NCBI GenBank assembly: GCA_046541195.1
Contig: JBKHDT010000001.1
Span: 17,489 to 81,488 of the forward strand
From: JBKHDT01 sp046541195
GTDB lineage: Bacteria > Pseudomonadota > Gammaproteobacteria > Halothiobacillales > Halothiobacillaceae
Reading direction: 5' to 3'
DNA length: 64,000 nucleotides
Shown: positions 44,644 to 52,128 of the stretch, piece by piece
How the letters are laid out: every line of letters starts with the position of its first letter
Numbering within the stretch: position 1 is the stretch's first letter
The notes under the pieces: model-generated
What the model was told of the DNA's origin: nothing
Databases searched by the model: none
The model's input: the letters and a program-made list of their open reading frames with translations, nothing else
Position numbers and translations under genes: made by a program

Positions 44644-46131
44644 ATGAAAGCCGGCCTCGAGCTACGCCTCGGACAATCCCTTGCCATGACGCCCCAGCTG
44701 CAGCAGTCGATCCGGCTGCTGCAGTTGTCGACGCTCGAATTGCAGGTGGAGATCCAGCAGGCGATCGAGAGCAATCCCATGCTTGAGATCGCCGAATCGG
44801 ACGAGGAGGACGAGTCCCCGGACACCAGCCCGGAAATGCAGGAATCCGGCGAGGCCGCACCTTCCGAGACCGACCCCGCGGAGCAGATGCTCGAGGCCGG
44901 AACGGCCGAAACCGCGGCCGATGAATTCGTGGTGGACAGCAGCTGGGACGACTACTACGAGCCCGACGGCAGCACGGCCTTTTCCGCCGGCGATCCCGAG
45001 CAGCTGGACCGGGACCCCTATGCCACGCACGGCACGGGGGACGACAACCTGCAGGACCACCTGCTTGGCCAGGTCTTCGTGGCCAGCCTCAGCGAGCGGG
45101 ACCATGCCGCCGCGGTGGCGCTGATCGAGTCGCTGGACGAGGCCGGCTACCTGACCGACTCGCTGGAGAACATCCAGGCCATGCTCGCCCAGGACTGGCC
45201 GGACATGGAGCTTGATGAGGTCGAAGCCATGCTGCACCTGGTGCAGCAGCTGGACCCTGCCGGCGTCGGGGCCAGGAATCTTGGCGAGTGCCTGGCGCTT
45301 CAGCTAGAGCAGTTCGGCGCCGAGCTGCCTCACCGGGACCTGGCGATTCGTGTCTGCAACGAATTCCTCGAAGCGGTCGGGCGCCGCGAGTACGCGGCCG
45401 TCCAGAAAGCACTGAGGATTGATCAGGCCACCCTGACCGAGATCATGTCGGTCATTCAGCAACTCAATCCGCGCCCGGGCTCTGCCCTTTCGTCCGGCCG
45501 CACCGACTACGTGACGCCCGATGTCCTCGTCCAGCGCGACAAGGGCGTCTGGCGGGTCGATCTCAACCCCGAGATTGCCCCCCGGCTGCGCATCAACAGC
45601 TACTATGCCGGCCTGATCCGCCGGGGCAGCCGTGGTGGAGATGCCAGTTACCTGCGCGGGCAACTCCAGGAGGCCCGCTGGTTCATCAAAAGCGTGCGCA
45701 GCCGGCATGAAACCCTGCTCAATGTCGCCCGGGCCATCGTGCGCCACCAGCAGGACTTTCTCGACCGGGGCGACGTCGGCATGAAGCCGCTGGTCCTGCG
45801 CGAAATCGCCGAGGAACTGGAGCTGCACGAGTCCACCGTATCCCGGGTGACGACCCAGAAATACATGCACACGCCGCGCGGCGTGTTCGAGTTCAAGTAC
45901 TTCTTTTCCAGTCACGTCGGCACCGCCGACGGCGGGGAGTGCTCGGCCACCGCCATTCGTGCCATGATCCGCGAACTGGTTGCCGGGGAAAATCCCCGCA
46001 AGCCGCTGAGTGACAGCCGCATCACCAGTCTGCTGGAGGAGAAGGGAATCCAGGTGGCACGCCGCACCGTCGCCAAGTACCGCGAGGCAATGGGTATCGC
46101 CTCGTCCACCGAACGCAAACGGCTCGTCTGA
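44644..46131 (+). CDS. rpoN: RNA polymerase sigma-54 factor RpoN
   Basis: A 495-residue sigma-54. Region I is glutamine-rich (LRLGQSLAMTPQLQQSIRLL), region II is acidic (about residues 55-140), then the core-binding and helix-turn-helix domains follow. The C-terminal RpoN box ARRTVAKYRE is intact. It directs transcription from -24/-12 promoters with enhancer-binding activators. The ATG at 44644 fits the family start MK.GLELRLGQ. It leads into hpf, ptsN, hprK and rapZ, the usual cluster. Confidence 0.97.
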   Translation: MKAGLELRLGQSLAMTPQLQQSIRLLQLSTLELQVEIQQAIESNPMLEIAESDEEDESPDTSPEMQESGEAAPSETDPAEQMLEAGTAETAADEFVVDSSWDDYYEPDGSTAFSAGDPEQLDRDPYATHGTGDDNLQDHLLGQVFVASLSERDHAAAVALIESLDEAGYLTDSLENIQAMLAQDWPDMELDEVEAMLHLVQQLDPAGVGARNLGECLALQLEQFGAELPHRDLAIRVCNEFLEAVGRREYAAVQKALRIDQATLTEIMSVIQQLNPRPGSALSSGRTDYVTPDVLVQRDKGVWRVDLNPEIAPRLRINSYYAGLIRRGSRGGDASYLRGQLQEARWFIKSVRSRHETLLNVARAIVRHQQDFLDRGDVGMKPLVLREIAEELELHESTVSRVTTQKYMHTPRGVFEFKYFFSSHVGTADGGECSATAIRAMIRELVAGENPRKPLSDSRITSLLEEKGIQVARRTVAKYREAMGIASSTERKRLV

Positions 46132-46170
46132 CAGGACAGCCCCAACCGCCCGACCAAGGAGCAAAACACC

Positions 46171-46461
46171 ATGCAAGTAAGCATCACCGGTCATCACATC
46201 GAGCTCACCGATGCGCTGCGTGACTACGTCAACGAAAAACTCGCCCGCCTCGAGCGGCATTTTGATAAGGTGATGGATGTCCACGTGATTCTGGAAGTCG
46301 AGAAGCTCAACCAGAAGGCCGAGGCCACGCTGCACATGAGCGGGAATGACATCCACGCCGAGGCGGTTTCCGAGGACATGTATGCCTCGATCGACGCGCT
46401 CGCGGACAAGCTTGATCGACAGATCGTGAAGCACAAGGAAAAGATCACCAAGCACCGGTGA
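46171..46461 (+). CDS. hpf: Ribosome hibernation promoting factor HPF
   Basis: A 96-residue short-form HPF/YhbH: MQVSITGHHIELTDALRDYV, then EKLARLERHFDKVMDVHVIL, and the DIHAEAVSEDMYASIDALAD segment. It promotes 100S ribosome dimers in stationary phase. AAGGAG lies before the ATG, and a terminator follows 15 bp after the stop. Confidence 0.96.
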   Translation: MQVSITGHHIELTDALRDYVNEKLARLERHFDKVMDVHVILEVEKLNQKAEATLHMSGNDIHAEAVSEDMYASIDALADKLDRQIVKHKEKITKHR

Positions 46462-46475
46462 TACGAAGCCTGCCG

Positions 46476-46502
46476 AAACCGCCCGAGCCGGGCGGTTTTT
46501 TG
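46476..46502 (+). terminator. Rho-independent terminator after hpf
   Basis: AAACCGCCCG-AGC-CGGGCGGTTTTTT: a 10-bp stem including the A/T pairs, with a T-run. It separates rpoN-hpf from ptsN, suggesting at least partial termination there. Confidence 0.92.
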
Positions 46503-46569
46503 GTAGGCGGATCAAGTCGGTGCCAGACGCTCATTCATGCTCCCCGACCCTGGGGCCAACGAACCGAAC

Positions 46570-47052
46570 ATGCTAAACCTTCAAGAACTTCTTCCGGTCC
46601 GGCGCATTCGCCTGGATGAGCTGTACCAGAGCCAGAAACGCGTGCTGGAGACGCTCGCCGGAATGCTCAGCGAAGACGAGCTGGGGGGTGAGGAAAGCAC
46701 CCGGATCTTCGAGACGCTGATCGCGCGCGAACGGCTGGGCTGTACCGCCATCGGCCACGGCATCGCCGTGCCGCATGGCCGCATCTCCGGGCTGGACACA
46801 CCGCGCGGGGCGCTGATCCGGCTGCGCGAGGGCATCGATTTCAATGCGCCGGACCACTCGCCGGTCGACCTGATCTTCGGCCTGATCGCACCGGATGACG
46901 ACGATGCCGCGCACCTGAACATTCTGGCCGGCCTGGCGCGAACCCTTTCCGAGCCCCAGAATCGCGAGGCACTGCGTTCGGCGCAGACCCCAGAACGCAT
47001 TCAGGCCCTGATCAGTGAACAGGTCGCCGGCCACCTGTCCGACGATCTCTGA
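46570..47052 (+). CDS. ptsN: Nitrogen-regulatory phosphotransferase EIIA-Ntr (PtsN)
   Basis: A 160-residue PTS EIIA type-2 domain. The phosphorylated histidine lies in HGIAVPHGRI, near residue 67. It starts MLNLQELLPVRRIRLD; an ATG 33 nt upstream is a possible alternative because neither start has a strong ribosome binding site. PtsN regulates potassium transport and nitrogen or carbon responses rather than sugar uptake. Its end overlaps hprK by 38 bp. Confidence 0.94.
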   Translation: MLNLQELLPVRRIRLDELYQSQKRVLETLAGMLSEDELGGEESTRIFETLIARERLGCTAIGHGIAVPHGRISGLDTPRGALIRLREGIDFNAPDHSPVDLIFGLIAPDDDDAAHLNILAGLARTLSEPQNREALRSAQTPERIQALISEQVAGHLSDDL

Positions 47053-47608
47053 CCCCGACCGGCCCGGCGCCGGCACCATCGGCACGCCTCATGGAGTCCT
47101 GCTGCAGGTGCACGGCGAGGGCCTGCTGGTCACCGGCCCTCCGGGCGTGGGCAAGAGTGCGCTGGCCTGGACCCTGGTCGACCGGGGACACCAGCTGGTG
47201 GTGGACGATGCCCCCCGGCTGACAGGCGGGACCTCGGACGATGGCACCGGCTGCGTGTTCGGACACGCCCCGGCTCGATGGCGCGGCCTGCTCGCCGTGC
47301 GCGGCATCGGCCTGCTGGACCTGCGGCGCCAGTACGGGCCCCGCGCCACCCTGCCCTGCTGCCGGATCAGCCGGGTTCTGGAGCTGGTTCCCGCCGGTCA
47401 CTGGCCCTGGGATGACCCCGAGGGCATTCTGGGCGTGAGCGATCCTGTGCGACTGCTGGACATCAGTCTGCCGGCCTGGCGGATACCTGCACTCGGCGCA
47501 TTGCAGAGCGCGCTTGCCGCGGAGGCAATCTGCCGCGGGGCGATCATCGCCCCGCCCGACGAAGCCGACGGCGAACCGTACCGGGGGGCGACGCTCTCCC
47601 CCGAGTGA
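47015..47608 (+). CDS. hprK: Short HPr kinase/phosphorylase (catalytic domain only)
   Basis: A 197-residue protein containing only the C-terminal kinase domain. The P-loop is GPPGVGKSALAW, then VVDDAPRL, and the HprK signature LLAVRGIGLLDLRRQYG. Canonical HprK has about 310 residues with an N-terminal domain that is missing here. Short forms are known in Alphaproteobacteria. HprK phosphorylates a serine on HPr, and ptsH lies in the same cluster. The start is GTG at 47015 inside the ptsN end; no other start precedes the kinase core. The usual immediate downstream neighbour rapZ is pushed 352 bp away by a repeat copy. Confidence 0.85.
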   Translation: MNRSPATCPTISDPDRPGAGTIGTPHGVLLQVHGEGLLVTGPPGVGKSALAWTLVDRGHQLVVDDAPRLTGGTSDDGTGCVFGHAPARWRGLLAVRGIGLLDLRRQYGPRATLPCCRISRVLELVPAGHWPWDDPEGILGVSDPVRLLDISLPAWRIPALGALQSALAAEAICRGAIIAPPDEADGEPYRGATLSPE

Positions 47609-47756
47609 GCAGGCACAAGATCCGCGGCCGCGCGCAGGCGCTGAACACGACCGCCTCCGGAGGTGGCCGCCGGGGCAGCGCACCTCGGGACCAAGCCCGT
47701 CTTTCGAGGCGTCCTCCGAAAAGATCGGCAGGTCGCGCCCGAGCCCGACGAACAGC

Positions 47757-47924
47757 GCCTTCGGCGCAGGTCTGCACGAATTCGGACCGGCCCCTGCAGC
47801 ACACGAAAAGCCCTGCCGCCCCCCCCTGGCGCAAGCCAGTCCGTTGCGGCGCACGGGTCGAGCAGGCACCGCCCCGTGCGTTGCTGCGCGAAGCCCTGGA
47901 CGACTTCGTGCAGCGTTTTTCCAG
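47757..47924 (-). repeat. Dispersed intergenic repeat, copy 6
   Basis: Reverse orientation, between hprK and rapZ. On minus: CTGGAAAAACG then left module CTGCACGAAG (47913-47904), central module CAGCAACGCACGGGG (47886-47872), third module GACTGGCTTGCGCCAGGG (47841-47824), right module TTCGTGCAGACC (47780-47769). All four modules are intact, making this one of the best copies. The rest of the 47609-47960 gap holds no recognisable gene. Confidence 0.88.
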
Positions 47925-47960
47925 TGACCGCGGCGAGGAACGTGGATGCCAGCGTGCAAG

Positions 47961-48830
47961 ATGACAATGCACCTCGTGCTCATCAGCGGGCACTCGGGTT
48001 CAGGCAAGTCGGTGGCCCTTGGCGCCCTCGAAGACGGCGGGTACTACTGCGTCGACAATCTGCCGGCAAGCCTGCTGGAATCGCTGATCGATACCTACCG
48101 GGACGGACTTCAGGCGCGTACCGCCGGCCTTGCGGTGGGTATCGACGCTAGGGCGCCCCGGGCCGATCTTCAAGCGCTGCCCCGCCGACTGGCGCGGCTG
48201 GTGGCCGAACGCCCGGGCCTGGTGGTGCGCCGGATCTTTCTCGAGGCGGCGACGGACACACTGATCGCCCGTTTCAGCGAAACCCGTCGAAAACACCCCC
48301 TGACCGAGGGCGCCACCAGTCTGGCCGGCGCCGTGGAGGCGGAAACCCGACTGCTTGCCGGTGTGCGGGCGGACGCGGATCTGGTGATCGACACCAGCAT
48401 TACCAACGTGCACCAGTTGCGGGAGCTGATCCGCCAGCGGGTACTCGAACATGACCGTCGCCACCCGTCCATCCTGCTGCAGTCCTTTGGCTTCAAGCGG
48501 GGCATTCCGCTGGATACCGACTTTCTGTTCGATGTGCGTCACCTGCCGAATCCCCACTGGGACCCGAGCCTGCGCGCCCAGGATGGCCGGGACGCCCCGG
48601 TGGCCCGCTTTCTGGAGTCGCAGGCACCCACCGGGGAGGCACTGGATGACATATTCCGCTACCTCCGTGGTACTCTTTGGCGCTTCGCGGAATCGGATCG
48701 CAGTTACCTGACGATCTCCATCGGCTGCACCGGCGGCCGACACCGATCCGTCTACCTAGTTGAACGCCTGTATCGTCAACTGGCGCCTGAGGTGCCCCAG
48801 TTGCACAAACGCCACCGGGATTTGCCATGA
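47961..48830 (+). CDS. rapZ: RNase adapter protein RapZ
   Basis: A 289-residue protein with an N-terminal P-loop domain (LVLISGHSGSGKSVALGALE, YYCVDNLP) and a C-terminal RNA-binding domain (SFGFKRGIPLDTDFLFDVRH, LTISIGCTGGRHRSVYL). In E. coli it binds the sRNA GlmZ and controls glucosamine-6-phosphate synthase. The start MTMHLVLISG is preferred; MHLVLISG two codons later is equally possible. It overlaps the next gene by 4 bp. Confidence 0.95.
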   Translation: MTMHLVLISGHSGSGKSVALGALEDGGYYCVDNLPASLLESLIDTYRDGLQARTAGLAVGIDARAPRADLQALPRRLARLVAERPGLVVRRIFLEAATDTLIARFSETRRKHPLTEGATSLAGAVEAETRLLAGVRADADLVIDTSITNVHQLRELIRQRVLEHDRRHPSILLQSFGFKRGIPLDTDFLFDVRHLPNPHWDPSLRAQDGRDAPVARFLESQAPTGEALDDIFRYLRGTLWRFAESDRSYLTISIGCTGGRHRSVYLVERLYRQLAPEVPQLHKRHRDLP

Positions 48831-49291
48831 GTGTCGGCCTGCTGCTGATATGCCACAACCAGATCGGGCACGAGTTGCTGGAAACCGCGACGGACATGCT
48901 CGACCGCTGCCCCTTGAGTGTCCTGCACCTGCCGGTCTACCAGGACGACGACCCGATCGAGCTGCTCAACCGGGCCCGCCGCAAGGTCGGTGACCTCGAC
49001 TCCGGCGACGGGGTCCTGATCCTGACGGACATGTACGGCTCGACGCCGTCCAACATCGCGCACCGACTGATCGACGACAAGCGGGTCCGGGTGGTCTCGG
49101 GGGTCAACCTGCCGATGGTCGTTCGGGTACTGAACTATCCGGATCTGACGCTGACGGAAATGGCCGAGCGGGTGGTCCACGGCGGTCGGGAAGGGATTCT
49201 CGAAGGCAACCGGGCCAACAGTGCCGACCGGCTGGCCCAGCTGCAGGCTACATCGCGCCAAGGCGGAACCGCCGCCGGTGACCGCCCGTGA
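48827..49291 (+). CDS. PTS EIIA component, mannose family
   Basis: A 154-residue EIIA-man domain. The active-site histidine is in LLLICHNQIG (residue 10), followed by GVLILTDMYGSTPSNIAHR. This type of stand-alone EIIA, found with rapZ and ptsH in many proteobacteria, has a regulatory role since no EIIB/C/D sugar permease is present. It overlaps rapZ and ptsH by 4 bp each. Confidence 0.92.
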   Translation: MSVGLLLICHNQIGHELLETATDMLDRCPLSVLHLPVYQDDDPIELLNRARRKVGDLDSGDGVLILTDMYGSTPSNIAHRLIDDKRVRVVSGVNLPMVVRVLNYPDLTLTEMAERVVHGGREGILEGNRANSADRLAQLQATSRQGGTAAGDRP

Positions 49292-49554
49292 CCCGCCGGC
49301 TGACCATCATCAACCGGCGGGGCCTGCACGCGCGGGCGGCAGCCAAGTTCGCCACTCTGGCGGGTACCTTCAAGTCGGACATCTCGGTTGAATTCCGCGA
49401 TCGCCGGGTCAATGGCAAGTCCATCATGGGGCTGATGATGCTCGCCGCAACCCAGGGCAGCGAGATCGACGTGTCGGCCGGGGGCCCGGATGACGAGCAG
49501 GCGCTGGAGGCACTTCAGGCCCTGGTGGAAAACCGTTTCGAAGAAGACGTCTGA
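49288..49554 (+). CDS. ptsH: Phosphocarrier protein HPr
   Basis: An 88-residue HPr with the phospho-histidine in RRGLHARAAAKFA and the regulatory serine region GKSIMGLMMLAA, the HprK target. The start is GTG overlapping the upstream stop. It would relay phosphate from enzyme I to PtsN and the EIIA above. The ptsI gene that often follows ptsH is not here; the next gene is fabA with its own promoter. Confidence 0.95.
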   Translation: MTRRLTIINRRGLHARAAAKFATLAGTFKSDISVEFRDRRVNGKSIMGLMMLAATQGSEIDVSAGGPDDEQALEALQALVENRFEEDV

Positions 49555-49704
49555 GACCCGGACAGGCCGCTGCGCCAACAATTGGCCCGGCCGGCTTTTT
49601 CCGACCGGTGCCGTTGCCGGCACGGGCCGGGCGGCCATGCGCGACCCGGCGCAGACCCGCACCGGGTATCGCCCGGAGTGTTTTTTCAGGCCATCCGTTT
49701 GGCC

Positions 49705-49710
49705 TATAAT
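49705..49710 (+). promoter_or_regulatory. Likely -10 box of the fabA-fabB promoter
   Basis: A perfect TATAAT followed by an AT-rich stretch (TGAAAAATTTTTAG), 28 bp before the fabA ATG and unusual in this GC-rich sequence. The -35 region is poor (TTTTTC-like at 17 bp), which would fit an activated or regulated promoter. I see no certain FabR or FadR operator. Confidence 0.55.
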
Positions 49711-49737
49711 TGAAAAATTTTTAGTGAAGCAAAATTC

Positions 49738-50262
49738 ATGACCCGACCCTCCTCGTTTGAATACGACGACCTGATCGCCTGCGCCAAGGGCGAGATGTTC
49801 GGCCCCGGCAATGCGCAGCTTCCCCTGCCGCCGATGCTGATGTTCGACCGCATCAGCCACATCAGCGACGAGGGCGGCGCCTTCGGCAAGGGGCAGATGA
49901 TCGCCGAACTCGACATCCACCCGGACCTGTGGTTCTTCAAGTGTCACTTTGAGGGCGACCCGGTCATGCCCGGCTGCCTGGGACTGGACGCAATGTGGCA
50001 GCTGGTCGGGTTCTTCCTTGGCTGGAAGGGCGGCAAGGGTCACGGCCGGGCGCTGGGCGTGGGCGAAGTCAAGTTCACGGGCCAGGTGCTGCCCGATGTG
50101 CGCAAGGTCACCTACCGCGTCGACATGAAGCGGGTGATCATGCGCAAGCTCACCATGGGTATCGCCGATGCCACCATGGAAGCCGACGGCGAGGTCATCT
50201 ACCAAGCGACGGACCTTCGCGTCGGGCTGTTTGTCTCAACGCAAGATATCTCCTCGAGGTAA
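49738..50262 (+). CDS. fabA: 3-hydroxydecanoyl-ACP dehydratase/isomerase FabA
   Basis: A 174-residue hotdog-fold enzyme that makes and isomerises trans-2-decenoyl-ACP, starting unsaturated fatty acid synthesis. The catalytic His is in FFKCHFEGDPVMPG and the catalytic Asp in GLDAMWQLVGFFLGW. It starts MTRPSSFEYDDLIAC. fabB follows after 6 bp, the classic pair. Confidence 0.97.
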   Translation: MTRPSSFEYDDLIACAKGEMFGPGNAQLPLPPMLMFDRISHISDEGGAFGKGQMIAELDIHPDLWFFKCHFEGDPVMPGCLGLDAMWQLVGFFLGWKGGKGHGRALGVGEVKFTGQVLPDVRKVTYRVDMKRVIMRKLTMGIADATMEADGEVIYQATDLRVGLFVSTQDISSR

Positions 50263-50268
50263 GCCGCA

Positions 50269-51486
50269 ATGCGACGCGTCGTCATCACCGGCATGGGAAT
50301 CGTCTCCAGCCTGGGCAACAACCGAAACGAGGTCCTGGACGCCCTGCGCACGGGCCGTTCCGGGATCGAGTCAAACCCGGAACAGGCCGAGCGGGGCTTT
50401 CGCTCCCAGGTGGCCGGAACACTCAAGATCGACCCGGCAGAGCACATCGACCGCAAGCTCATGCGCTTCATGGGCTCCGCTGCCGCGTACAGCTACCTGT
50501 CGATGCAGGAAGCCATCGAACACGCCGGCCTCGAGGAGACCGACATCTCCAACGAGCGAACCGGGCTGATCGTGGGCTCCGGCGGCTCCTCCTGCGAAAA
50601 CATCATTGCCACGGCACAGATCGCGGAGAGCAAGGGCATCAAGCGCGTGGGGCCCTACATGGTGACGAGAACCATGAGCTCGACCGCCTCGGCCTGCCTC
50701 GCCACGCCCTTCGCGATCAAGGGGGTCAACTACTCGATCAGTTCGGCCTGCGCCACCAGTGCCCACTGCATCGGCAACGCCGCCGAACTGATCCAGCTGG
50801 GCAAGCAGGACGTGGTCTTCGCCGGCGGTGGCGAGGAACTGCACTGGAGCCAGAGCGCCATGTTTGACGCGATGGGCGCCCTGTCCTCGAAGTACAACGA
50901 CAGTCCGCAGACCGCCTCCCGTCCTTACGACGTGAGCCGGGACGGGTTCGTGATCTCCGGCGGCGGCGGGATCGTGGTGGTCGAGGAACTCGAGCACGCC
51001 AGGGCACGCGGCGCGAATATCCTGGCCGAGATCGTCGGCTACGGCGCGACCTCCGACGGTTACGACATGGTGCAGCCTTCCGGAGAGGGCGCCGTGCGCT
51101 GCATGAAGATGGCCCTGCAATCCGTGGACGGCCCCGTCGATTACATCAACGCCCATGGCACCAGCACGCCGGCAGGCGACATGCGCGAACTCGAGGCCAT
51201 GAAGACCGTTTTCGGAAGCCGGATGCCGCGGGTGGCCTCGACCAAGTCACTCTCCGGCCATTCCCTGGGTGCCGCGGGTGTACACGAGACGATCTACTCG
51301 CTGCTGATGATGGAAAACCGCTTCGTGGCCGCCTCGGCCAATGTCTCCGAACTCGAGCCGGAGGCCGCCGAGGCCAATATCGTGCGCGAAACCATCGAGG
51401 ACATCGATCTGGACGTGGTGCTCTCCAACAGCTTCGGCTTCGGCGGCACCAATGCCAGCCTCGTGCTTCGGCGCTATCGGGACTGA
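50269..51486 (+). CDS. fabB: 3-oxoacyl-ACP synthase I FabB
   Basis: A 405-residue condensing enzyme with the Cys-His-His triad: SSACATSAHCIG (Cys), NAHGTSTPAGD (His) and SLSGHSLGAAG (His). The C-terminus has NSFGFGGTNASLVL. It elongates unsaturated acyl chains from FabA. Length and neighbour identify FabB rather than FabF. Confidence 0.97.
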   Translation: MRRVVITGMGIVSSLGNNRNEVLDALRTGRSGIESNPEQAERGFRSQVAGTLKIDPAEHIDRKLMRFMGSAAAYSYLSMQEAIEHAGLEETDISNERTGLIVGSGGSSCENIIATAQIAESKGIKRVGPYMVTRTMSSTASACLATPFAIKGVNYSISSACATSAHCIGNAAELIQLGKQDVVFAGGGEELHWSQSAMFDAMGALSSKYNDSPQTASRPYDVSRDGFVISGGGGIVVVEELEHARARGANILAEIVGYGATSDGYDMVQPSGEGAVRCMKMALQSVDGPVDYINAHGTSTPAGDMRELEAMKTVFGSRMPRVASTKSLSGHSLGAAGVHETIYSLLMMENRFVAASANVSELEPEAAEANIVRETIEDIDLDVVLSNSFGFGGTNASLVLRRYRD

Positions 51487-51516
51487 ATGACGCCCCGGCG
51501 GCGGACGCAAGACCGC

Positions 51517-51560
51517 CCGGGCCGCGGGCCCGGAAAACCCCCGGTCTTCGCGGCTTTTTC
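51517..51560 (+). terminator. Possible terminator after fabB
   Basis: CCGGGCC-GCG-GGCCCGG forms a strong hairpin; a larger AAGACCG...CGGTCTT pairing encloses it and a T-run lies at 51555-51559. The T-run is not directly after the inner stem, so this is tentative. Confidence 0.4.
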
Positions 51561-51614
51561 CCCGCCACCCCGGCCGGGAAAATGACGTCAAATCGAATCG
51601 GACGAGCAACCCAG

Positions 51615-52046
51615 ATGACCGCTTCCACCCCGCCCGAGGTCCGGGCGTCCATCGACGAGCTGGCCACCGAGTTCGCGTTCTTTTCCGACTGGACCGAACG
51701 CTACCAGTACCTCATCGAAATGGGCGATCACATGCCGCCCTACCCGGCCGAAAAGCAGGACGAGGCCCACCGGTTCCACGGCTGTCAGTCGCAGGTCTGG
51801 CTTGACGAGCAGCTGCGCGACGGTCGACTGCACCTGCAGGGCACCAGTGACTCGAAGATCGTCAAGGGCCTGATCGCCCTGCTGATGCGCGTCTACTCTG
51901 GCCGAACACCGCAGCAGATCCTGGCGACCGATCCGGACTTCCTGCGCGAACTCGGCCTCGCCGAGCATCTCTCCCCGAACCGCTCAACCGGGCTGTTCAA
52001 CATGGTCGAGTTCATCCGGCGGCGGGCGGCGGAACTGGCTGCCTGA
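51615..52046 (+). CDS. sufE: Cysteine desulfuration protein SufE
   Basis: A 143-residue sulfur acceptor. The active cysteine is in HRFHGCQSQVWL. The protein receives persulfide sulfur from a cysteine desulfurase (SufS or CsdA) for Fe-S cluster assembly. No suf genes are adjacent. It lies 128 bp after fabB and is convergent with polA. Confidence 0.94.
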   Translation: MTASTPPEVRASIDELATEFAFFSDWTERYQYLIEMGDHMPPYPAEKQDEAHRFHGCQSQVWLDEQLRDGRLHLQGTSDSKIVKGLIALLMRVYSGRTPQQILATDPDFLRELGLAEHLSPNRSTGLFNMVEFIRRRAAELAA

Positions 52047-52128
52047 ACCGGCAGGATCGCATCGGCTACCGCCACCACAGACCACCGATCCACACGGGGG
52101 GCTGCCGTCGGCACGGCCCAAGGCCGCT

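Noticed and set aside
47012..48007. 331-residue minus-strand frame over hprK and the repeat
   Set aside because: It crosses a real gene and the repeat copy; partial frame openness in repeats is not conserved as protein between copies.
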